Positions 1 through 5,558 of a stretch of 6,068 bases of DNA are shown one piece after another. A program made the translations under genes and the position numbers. Source of the stretch: Lachnospiraceae bacterium (GTDB lineage: Bacteria > Bacillota_A > Clostridia > Lachnospirales > Lachnospiraceae). Below the pieces are notes generated by a model. It saw nothing but the letters and a program-made list of their open reading frames with translations, made no database searches and was not told the DNA's origin. The stretch lies in the NCBI GenBank assembly GCA_018365895.1, contig JAGZJD010000107.1, forward strand, positions 1 to 6,068. The letters are read 5' to 3'. Positions within the stretch are counted from its first letter, which is position 1; every line of letters starts with the position of its first letter.

Positions 1-291
1 TACAATGACTGTTCTACACTTTAAGCCCTTGTTTTGAGGTAAACATTTAAGGAAAAAAGTCCAAAAATCAATGAATTAGGGCTTGAAATTATAGGAAGGT
101 ATTCAACTACCAGAAAAATTACTGTTATCCCTGAAGCACAGATTTTTGAGGACGGGGGGGGAAGCTTTCAGGAAGAAGTACCAGATAAAGCACCAGAAAA
201 ACCTTTAGAAGAGAATTCAGGAATACTGCCAGAGGAAACACAGGAAGAAGAAATTTTAGATGATAGTCAGCAGGAATTTACAGATGGAGTA
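1..291 (+). other. Upstream region and unexplained 5' extension of the adhesin reading frame
   Basis: No gene can be assigned before about 43. Stops close all three forward frames: TGA at 35-37 (frame 2), TAA at 40-42 (frame 1) and TAA at 48-50 (frame 3). From 43 onward the adhesin frame stays open without interruption, but it contains no ATG, GTG or TTG until TTG at 292. Codons 163-291 encode a Glu/Pro-rich linker of the kind that usually follows the signal peptide in surface proteins. No hydrophobic signal-peptide stretch is present in any forward frame here. An AGGAAGG at 93-99 looks like a ribosome site, but no start codon follows at a proper distance. The stretch may be the remains of a longer 5' end removed by deletion or recombination, or an assembly join. 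Confidence 0.6.
154..161 (+). repeat. Poly-G tract of eight bases in the adhesin open frame
   Basis: Eight consecutive G residues lie in an otherwise AT-rich region and read as Gly-Gly-Gly between an Asp and a Ser codon. The tract sits just before the acidic linker of the surface adhesin. Runs of this kind are classic sites of slipped-strand mispairing. A change of one base would take the adhesin out of the frame that is open from 43. The run is read directly; the switching role is inference. Confidence 0.8.
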
Positions 292-2313
292 TTGGAAGAA
301 TTTATCGATGGAAGTACAGAAGAAGTAATAGATCCTTCTATGGGAGTAGGAACACAGATATTATTTGAAAATGGAATTCATTATATTATTGATCCAGCAT
401 ACCCAGAGCATAAAATTACTTTGTTTTGCATGAATAATGAATTACATTGGCCACATCATACTGAGGACATGGGGGATGTACAAGTTCCAGGATATACAGA
501 GGGATATTTAAAGCCTAGTGATTTTCAATCACAAAGAGATTATGATGAATGTATGCGCCGATTATCAAAATTGTTATATGCAGGTTATCCATATAATGGT
601 GAAAGACTATATAAAATAGTCGATAACTCTTCTAATTATGCGCCAACCATAGAACAATTTAATGAGATGTTAATTGTGCCTGCTGTTCTTCAAACAGCAT
701 ATCCTTTTTTGGGACATCATGATTTTACTTATGAAGACTATACATCACAAAATGTAGAACACTTAGAATATTTAAGAAAATTTACAGGTGAGGTTATTAA
801 ATTAAATATAAATGGTACTACAACTTCTAATGGTCTAACATTCGAAGATATATCATCTATGCCTTTTTATAAAGCTGCGTTTAGTATCACGAATTGTAAT
901 AATCAAACCCCTTTAGAGGCATTTCAATATTTTTATGGTTCATCTTATTTTGTTACCGAAGAAGAGGCGTATAATGCAACGCAGAATGCTGTATGGCACT
1001 TATTACATGAATATGGAATTCCTAATAATAATATAAATAGTTTAAGTACACCACTTGCTACTGTATTGGATGTATATTCTCAAAGAGGAGGACTTCTTGA
1101 TTATAAGCCGAGTGCTGACCAAATAGAAATACAAGGCGATTTAAGATTTACATATCATCCTAAAGACGGTATGTGGCATTCGTCTCCTCTTAAAATTATT
1201 GAACCAGAAGAATATAGAGGCATATATAAACTCGAATTACCAAAAGGAGTTACTGCACAGTGTGATAATTTGAATTATGTATATGGAAATGAAGAATATG
1301 AGCTTGTCAGTGACCATCAGCCAACACTTGGTGAAACTTTTGGGATTAGAGCAGAATTTGTGTGGCTTAAAGAATTTAAACAATATTCACCAACGCCAGA
1401 TATTGAATTTGAAGGAAAAAAATTTCAACATATGATAGGTGCTGTAATCGAGAATGAAACATTGTATATTTCTAAAGCGATGGAGTCAACTAATGTAGGT
1501 AATATAGCAATTACAAAAAAGGTTATTGGTGAAACAGACAGTCAAACGGAATTTAATTTTGAACTAAAACTGGTTTACCATAATAATTTTAATGGTCTGT
1601 ATGGAGATTTGGAATTTCACAATGGAGTTGCTCAATTTACTTTGAAAGATGGGGAAACTAAGAAGGCAATAAATCTTCCGGCAGGAGCATATTATGTGGT
1701 AAAGGAACAAAGTACACTGGGATATCGGATTGGAGAGACAAACACAAGCGGATCAGTTCCCGTTGCCGATGATATTCTTGTTACATTTACTAATACTAAA
1801 CTCCCAGATTTAACTTTAAGTAAAACTGTTACTGGTGAAATGGGGGACAAAACGAAACAGTTTGAGTTTGTCATTAAGTTAAAAAATAAAAAGGGATATC
1901 CTGTAACGAAAACATTTAATTACATAGGAAGTGTGTCAGAAGGTTCCGGATTAGAAAAACCAGCAGATGGACAGATTAAGTTTACTAATGGAGAAGCAAA
2001 AATTTCGCTTTCTCATGGACAGAAAATCACCATTAAAGATCTTCCGTATGAAAGCACTTATACCGTAACAGAAACGACAGAAGCAAAGGATCCTTATACA
2101 GTGACATATAATGGGAAGGCGCAGCCGGCAACAGGACAGTTAAACACAGATGGTTCCATTGATGTGGTGAATAACAAGGAGTACGTTCCACCTACCGGAA
2201 TCACAAGTCACACAGACCATAGTGCTGGCTTCGGTGTTGCGATTGCCATTGGTGGACTTTGTGCTCTATTCGGCTTCGGTCTGTTCCGTAGGCGTAGAGG
2301 ATGGAAGAAATGA
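292..2313 (+). CDS. Thioester-domain pilus tip adhesin, Cpa-like, 5' end incomplete or rearranged
   Basis: This is a predicted cell-surface adhesin at the pilus tip, comparable to Cpa of Streptococcus pyogenes. Residue numbers count from TTG 292 (673 aa). An acidic leader is followed by a thioester domain at about 20-250. Cys46 in LFCMNN and Gln231 in TQNAVW are the expected bond partners, and the family motif YAGYPYNG is at 96-103. Such domains bind host proteins covalently. A linker domain covers 255-400. Two Spy0128/CnaB-like beta domains follow, at 404-503 (Lys409 or 410, Glu472, Asn501) and 507-630 (Lys511, Glu594, Asn627), both with the residues for a Lys-Asn isopeptide bond. The sorting signal is VPPTG at 632-636, then a hydrophobic segment and an Arg/Lys tail. 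The 3' end overlaps the next gene. TTG 292 has only a badly spaced GGAG, and the frame is open back to 43, so the true start is unknown. No signal peptide is visible; the gene may be a pseudogene or in an off state. Confidence 0.85.
   Translation: MEEFIDGSTEEVIDPSMGVGTQILFENGIHYIIDPAYPEHKITLFCMNNELHWPHHTEDMGDVQVPGYTEGYLKPSDFQSQRDYDECMRRLSKLLYAGYPYNGERLYKIVDNSSNYAPTIEQFNEMLIVPAVLQTAYPFLGHHDFTYEDYTSQNVEHLEYLRKFTGEVIKLNINGTTTSNGLTFEDISSMPFYKAAFSITNCNNQTPLEAFQYFYGSSYFVTEEEAYNATQNAVWHLLHEYGIPNNNINSLSTPLATVLDVYSQRGGLLDYKPSADQIEIQGDLRFTYHPKDGMWHSSPLKIIEPEEYRGIYKLELPKGVTAQCDNLNYVYGNEEYELVSDHQPTLGETFGIRAEFVWLKEFKQYSPTPDIEFEGKKFQHMIGAVIENETLYISKAMESTNVGNIAITKKVIGETDSQTEFNFELKLVYHNNFNGLYGDLEFHNGVAQFTLKDGETKKAINLPAGAYYVVKEQSTLGYRIGETNTSGSVPVADDILVTFTNTKLPDLTLSKTVTGEMGDKTKQFEFVIKLKNKKGYPVTKTFNYIGSVSEGSGLEKPADGQIKFTNGEAKISLSHGQKITIKDLPYESTYTVTETTEAKDPYTVTYNGKAQPATGQLNTDGSIDVVNNKEYVPPTGITSHTDHSAGFGVAIAIGGLCALFGFGLFRRRRGWKK
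2295..2300 (+). promoter_or_regulatory. Ribosome binding site deciding the start of the signal-peptidase-like gene
   Basis: TAGAGG lies inside the last Arg codons of the adhesin. It directly abuts the ATG at 2301 but is 9 nt from the in-frame ATG at 2310. The latter also gives an ATGA overlap with the adhesin stop, typical of translational coupling, so 2310 is preferred. Confidence 0.55.
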
Positions 2314-2822
2314 CAGAACAGAAAAAGAGTGCATCACTAAAAGAAGATATTCTGTTTTTGGTGTTGAAACTATTGATTTTTCTTGTATTGATTGCGGTGA
2401 TGATATTCTTTGTATTCGGGATTTACCGGTGCAGTGATAACATGATGTCTCCCGCATTTAAAGATGGCGATCTTGCAATTTATTACCGGTTGCAAAAGGA
2501 ATTTCAGCCATCTGATACGGTGATCATTGAAAAAGACGGGGAAACACAGATCCGCAGAATTATAGCAAAACCTGGCGACAGTGTGGAAATCACCGCTGAT
2601 GGATTAAAAATCAATGGGTATTTACAACAGGAAACAGGAATTTATACAGAAACGCTGCCTTATACAGAAGGGATTTCTTTTCCAATCACTTTGGAAGAAA
2701 ATGAATATTTTGTATTGGGGGATAACCGTTCCGAAGCCAAAGACAGCCGGATTTACGGGGCTGTAAAAAAAGAAAAAATCAAGGGAACGGTTATTACCCT
2801 GCTTCGGCACAGAGGATTTTAA
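2310..2822 (+). CDS. Signal peptidase I-like pilus assembly protein (SipA-like), catalytic dyad apparently lost
   Basis: This is a member of the type I signal peptidase family (S26), membrane-anchored with its domain outside the cell. From ATG 2310 it is 170 aa. One transmembrane helix spans about 13-38. The first conserved box reads NMMSPAFKDGD at 44-54, where the family has S-M-x-P: the catalytic Ser position is Met45. The second box reads IRRIIAKPGD at 81-90, where the family has K-R-V: the general-base Lys position is Arg82. The last box, GDNRSEAKDSRIYG at 137-150, is intact. The fold therefore looks preserved while peptidase chemistry looks lost. The S. pyogenes pilus protein SipA likewise lacks both catalytic residues yet is needed for pilus polymerisation, and its gene sits in the same place between adhesin and backbone. 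A non-proteolytic assembly role is inferred. The alternative start at 2301 adds three residues. Confidence 0.9.
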   Translation: MTEQKKSASLKEDILFLVLKLLIFLVLIAVMIFFVFGIYRCSDNMMSPAFKDGDLAIYYRLQKEFQPSDTVIIEKDGETQIRRIIAKPGDSVEITADGLKINGYLQQETGIYTETLPYTEGISFPITLEENEYFVLGDNRSEAKDSRIYGAVKKEKIKGTVITLLRHRGF

Positions 2823-2878
2823 ATACCGCTGCTTTTTGCAGAAGTTATAAAAGTAAATGAAAGAAAAGAGGAAAAAAG

Positions 2879-3982
2879 ATGATCAATAAAAAAAGATTAG
2901 GTGTATTATTGTTAGCAGGAACTATGATAATGGGAATGAGTACGACAGCATTCGCAGCAGGGAATGGAACGCCGACTGTTGGACAATCCAATGTGGATCA
3001 GGGAGCTAAAGCGCCAATTAAGAAAAACCTGGAGATGGCAGAAGGGCTTGACGTACCGAATGCAACTTTTAGTTTTAGTGTGACAAAAGTAACAGCAGAC
3101 GCACCTGAAGCAACGATTCAGCCGATTCAATATGCTACGACAGATGAAAAGGGAACCGTAGGTGCAGATGGAAAATATATAGTTAGTAAGAATTCTGAAA
3201 TTCAGTTTGGTACATTCCCACATGCAGGTGAATTTGCTTATCGTGTAACAGAGACAGCAGGAGATTTAACCGGTATTACATATTCTCAGGAGAGTTATTA
3301 TTTAAGAGTGCAGGTAGCTAATACAGATCGAGGAAATCTGTATATAAAAACAATCACAGCAGAAAAAGGGACAGAGACAGGGGATAAGAATAATAAAGTA
3401 GGGGAAATTGTATTTACAAATACATACAGAAAAAATGCTTCATTAGAGATTATGAAAAATACGGAAGGAAAACTTGCCGACAAGACAAAGGCTTTTGAAT
3501 TTGAACTTACGTTCACAAAATCTCCGACAGAGACGCAAGATGCACCAACTTATACAGGTACAATCAAAGACAAAAATGGGGCAGCGGTACAAGGTGTGTC
3601 TCCTGTAACAGTAACAGTAGGAACCCCTGCAACATTTTCTTTAAAAGACGGACAAAAATTAGTTTTTGACAATCTTCCGGCAGGAACAAAATATGTAGTA
3701 ACTGAAAAAGCGGCGGAAAAAGATGGATATACCCCTAAGGTTCAAGTGTTAGATAATGGTGTCAGGGGACAGTGGTATATTGGAAAAGACGAAGAATCAT
3801 TATCATCAAAGGAACACTTTATTGGTGAAAATGATAATAAAGTAATGTTTGTCAATACATACAATGACGTACCGGTAACAGGTATTATTATGAATAATCT
3901 TCCGTTTATTCTTTTGATTGGTATTGCTGTTCTTGCGTTTGGCACACTTGCTTTTTTGAAAAAACGCAGAACTTCTAAATAA
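2879..3982 (+). CDS. Major (backbone) pilin, FctA/Spy0128 family, two isopeptide domains, VPVTG sorting signal
   Basis: This is the predicted shaft subunit of the pilus (367 aa). The start is well supported by AAAGAGG at 2865-2871, 7 nt before ATG. The signal peptide runs to about residue 26 or 27 (hydrophobic core 7-19, cleavage near AFA-A). Two beta domains follow. The first (about 44-184) has Lys48 or 49, Glu125 and Asn181. The second (about 188-328) has Lys193, Glu276 and Asn326. The spacing closely follows Spy0128, where Lys36-Asn168 and Lys179-Asn303 form intramolecular isopeptide bonds. VPVTG at 331-335, a hydrophobic segment and a KKRR-containing tail form the sorting signal. Lys173, eight residues before Asn181, is the best candidate for the lysine that receives the next subunit, by analogy with Lys161 of Spy0128. 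That assignment is inference. The second domain resembles the last beta domain of the adhesin. Confidence 0.93.
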   Translation: MINKKRLGVLLLAGTMIMGMSTTAFAAGNGTPTVGQSNVDQGAKAPIKKNLEMAEGLDVPNATFSFSVTKVTADAPEATIQPIQYATTDEKGTVGADGKYIVSKNSEIQFGTFPHAGEFAYRVTETAGDLTGITYSQESYYLRVQVANTDRGNLYIKTITAEKGTETGDKNNKVGEIVFTNTYRKNASLEIMKNTEGKLADKTKAFEFELTFTKSPTETQDAPTYTGTIKDKNGAAVQGVSPVTVTVGTPATFSLKDGQKLVFDNLPAGTKYVVTEKAAEKDGYTPKVQVLDNGVRGQWYIGKDEESLSSKEHFIGENDNKVMFVNTYNDVPVTGIIMNNLPFILLIGIAVLAFGTLAFLKKRRTSK

Positions 3983-3984
3983 TC

Positions 3985-4752
3985 ATGTTACATGTAAAGA
4001 AGATGATTAAAATAGCGGATAAGGTGGTAAATCTGCTGATTATATTGTGCTTTTTGCCAATCCTTTGTTATGGCATTTATGTTTTGTGGGATTCGCAGCA
4101 GATTCATGGGCAGGCAGACGCTTCACTTTATGAAACGTACCGGCCGGCCGGAGATAGTGATGTGTCTTTTGCAGAACTTCAAAAAAAGAATCCGGAAGTA
4201 TTTGGCTGGCTGACGGTGGAGGGTACCCATATCAATTATCCGCTTGTACAGGCTGAAGATAATTCAAAATATGTGAATATAGATGTGATGGGAGAATTTT
4301 CTCTGGCAGGAAGTCTTTTCCTTGATTGCCGAAATCAGAAAGATTTTTCAAATCTTAATAATATCATTTACGGACATCATATGGAAAAAGACGCCATGTT
4401 TGGAGAATTGGAATCTTACAGAGAAAAGTCTTATTTTGAGAAACATTTAAAAGGTTTGCTGTATTATGAAAATACATGGCATGACATAGAATTTTTTGCA
4501 TTTCTCCATGCAGACGCATATGATACGGTACTTTACAATGTTTTACTAGAACATGAAACTATGCCCGATTATTTGAATTATATAAAAGAACATGCAGTCA
4601 ATTATGTGGAACTGCCATTTGGAACAGAAGAAAAGTTTGTAACTTTATCAACCTGTACTTCTGACAGCACCAATGGCAGACATCTTCTCATTGGAAGAAT
4701 TATGAAAGACAGTAAAAATAAACAGGGAGAACTTCAATATGAAAAAGAGTAA
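3985..4752 (+). CDS. srtB: Class B sortase, pilin polymerase
   Basis: This is a membrane-anchored transpeptidase (255 aa) that cleaves the sorting signal of pilins between Thr and Gly and joins the Thr to a lysine of the next subunit. A short cytoplasmic N-terminus and one transmembrane helix (about 12-34) precede the catalytic domain. The class B hallmarks are the VFGWLTVEGTHINYPLVQ segment near 72-89, YGHHM with catalytic His131, TLSTC with catalytic Cys224, and Arg232 in the NGRHLLIGRI strand. It is class B rather than class C: no N-terminal lid motif (DPF/W) and no second C-terminal membrane segment are visible. As in the S. pyogenes FCT locus, a class B enzyme flanked by FctA-type and FctB-type pilins is the expected pilus polymerase. 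ATG 3985 lies 2 nt after the backbone-pilin stop and has no clear ribosome site, so reinitiation by coupled ribosomes is likely. Confidence 0.93.
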   Translation: MLHVKKMIKIADKVVNLLIILCFLPILCYGIYVLWDSQQIHGQADASLYETYRPAGDSDVSFAELQKKNPEVFGWLTVEGTHINYPLVQAEDNSKYVNIDVMGEFSLAGSLFLDCRNQKDFSNLNNIIYGHHMEKDAMFGELESYREKSYFEKHLKGLLYYENTWHDIEFFAFLHADAYDTVLYNVLLEHETMPDYLNYIKEHAVNYVELPFGTEEKFVTLSTCTSDSTNGRHLLIGRIMKDSKNKQGELQYEKE

Positions 4753-5380
4753 ACGGATATTTGCTTTGGCAGCTCTGTTATTTAGTTTTCTAAGTTTTCC
4801 TGTAAACCAGGTTTTTGCAGCGTCAGATATGGCGGAAGTGCCATTGACGGTAAAACAAAGTTTTGTAGTAAAAAATCCTGCAAAGGAAATGGACTTTACA
4901 GGAACGTATGAGTTTTGCACCACGGATGAAGAAACACCGATGCCGGAAGGTACAAAAGATGGCATCTATTCTTTTTCATTGAACGGTGAGCAGACAGAAA
5001 CAACGATTGATTTACAATATTTGCACGCAGGTGTTTACCACTATCAGTTGGATCAGACAACTGCAGAGAAGAAAGGATATCAATACGATAAAAGCTGTTA
5101 TGACATTACGGTTTATGTGAAAAACGGGGAAAATGGGGAATTGATTCCTCAGGTAGTGGCAGAAAAGGGAGATGGAAAAAAGTGTGGAGATCTGGAATTT
5201 CTTAATTCCTATCAGGGAAAGAAGCCAGGAGCTTCCGCCCCGTCTGATCCGTCCAAACCTAATAAACTGGTAAAAACGGGTGATACAACGCCTGTCATGG
5301 CGTATGTTTTACTTGCAGCAGGAGCATTATTACTGATTGCAGTGCTTGCTTATTTTAGAAAGCATAGACAGAAAAAATAA
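4739..5380 (+). CDS. Minor basal/anchor pilin, FctB-like, LVKTG sorting signal
   Basis: This is a small surface protein (213 aa) predicted to be the pilus base that links the fibre to the cell wall. The signal peptide covers about 1-28 (core 7-20, cleavage near VFA-A). A single FctA-like beta domain follows at 33-158, then a Pro/Ser/Lys-rich stalk at 161-176 like the proline-rich tail of streptococcal FctB. The sorting signal is LVKTG at 177-181, then a hydrophobic helix and a basic tail. The start overlaps the sortase end by 14 nt, with AGGGAGA at 4724-4730, 8 nt before ATG. Compared with the backbone pilin, Lys39 (or Lys45) and Asn156 are present, but the Glu position holds Gln106, with Asp105 beside it. 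Three cysteines (60, 120, 149) are unusual for this class. LVKTG differs from the VPxTG of the other two pilins and is probably read by a housekeeping class A sortase encoded elsewhere. Confidence 0.9.
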   Translation: MKKSKRIFALAALLFSFLSFPVNQVFAASDMAEVPLTVKQSFVVKNPAKEMDFTGTYEFCTTDEETPMPEGTKDGIYSFSLNGEQTETTIDLQYLHAGVYHYQLDQTTAEKKGYQYDKSCYDITVYVKNGENGELIPQVVAEKGDGKKCGDLEFLNSYQGKKPGASAPSDPSKPNKLVKTGDTTPVMAYVLLAAGALLLIAVLAYFRKHRQKK

Positions 5381-5393
5381 TAGAGCTTGATGA

Positions 5394-5439
5394 AAAAAGG
5401 GATGTTCTGACCGATTAGAAAATCAGAATATTCCTTTTT
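5394..5439 (+). terminator. Strong intrinsic terminator of the pilus operon
   Basis: A 17-bp stem pairs 5394-5410 (AAAAAGGGATGTTCTGA) with 5423-5439 (TCAGAATATTCCTTTTT) around a 12-nt loop. Every position pairs, two of them as G-U. The right arm ends in five T followed by GT, giving the U-tract. The left A-tract and right T-tract mean the reverse strand could also form a terminator-like hairpin. It lies 13 nt after the stop of the basal pilin and ends the operon. Confidence 0.9.
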
Positions 5440-5486
5440 GTATATACGGCTGACAGAAAAATGTTATAAAAAAGAGAAAAATTTTG

Positions 5487-5515
5487 TTGTAATGGTATTA
5501 GAGAATTGCTACAAT
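5487..5515 (+). promoter_or_regulatory. Predicted SigA-type promoter with extended -10 for the downstream membrane protein
   Basis: A -35 candidate TTGTAA at 5487-5492 is separated by 17 nt from TACAAT at 5510-5515, which is preceded by TGC, an extended -10. Transcription would begin near 5522, giving a leader of about 37 nt before ATG 5559. A second possible extended -10, TGTTATAAA at 5462-5470, has no matching -35. The elements fit the vegetative sigma consensus; use in the cell is inferred. Confidence 0.65.
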
Positions 5516-5558
5516 ACAAAAAATAGAATTGAAGTTGTTCGGATAAAAGGGGCTGAAA

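Noticed and set aside
1..6. TACAAT at the very start as a -10 box for the operon
   Set aside because: The -35 would lie outside the window, and the hexamer alone is common in AT-rich DNA.
53..59. A AAA AAG heptamer, a classic -1 frameshift signal, upstream of the adhesin frame
   Set aside because: All three frames are closed just before it (TGA 35-37, TAA 40-42, TAA 48-50), so no ribosome reading from upstream could use it.
71..79. ATG AAT TAG mini-ORF after an AAGGA at 49-53
   Set aside because: It is two codons long, with too wide a gap to the ribosome-like site, so nothing supports a leader peptide.
23..84. Inverted repeat AAGCCCT (23-29) and AGGGCTT (78-84)
   Set aside because: It is only seven perfect base pairs with a 48-nt loop and no T-run or known recombinase site. 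It is too weak to call an attenuator or inversion site.
1672..1686. 15-base identity with 3671-3685 (AATCTTCCGGCAGGA) as a recombination repeat
   Set aside because: Both copies encode the conserved NLPAG turn of related beta domains, so shared ancestry explains the match.
2829..2841. CTGC-TTTTT-GCAG hairpin and TATAAA (2846-2851) between the SipA-like and backbone genes
   Set aside because: The stem is only 4 bp with no U-tract, and no -35 lies 17 nt upstream. A separate backbone promoter or processing site is possible but unsupported.
2912..3223. Minus-strand open frame of about 100 codons inside the backbone pilin, and similar minus-strand frames elsewhere
   Set aside because: They lie opposite well-supported pilin and sortase genes, have Cys/Ser/Phe-rich shadow compositions and show no domain features.
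4141..4150. GC-only palindromic run CGGCCGGCCG in the sortase gene
   Set aside because: It simply encodes Arg-Pro-Ala-Gly within an intact frame, and no other element is associated with it.
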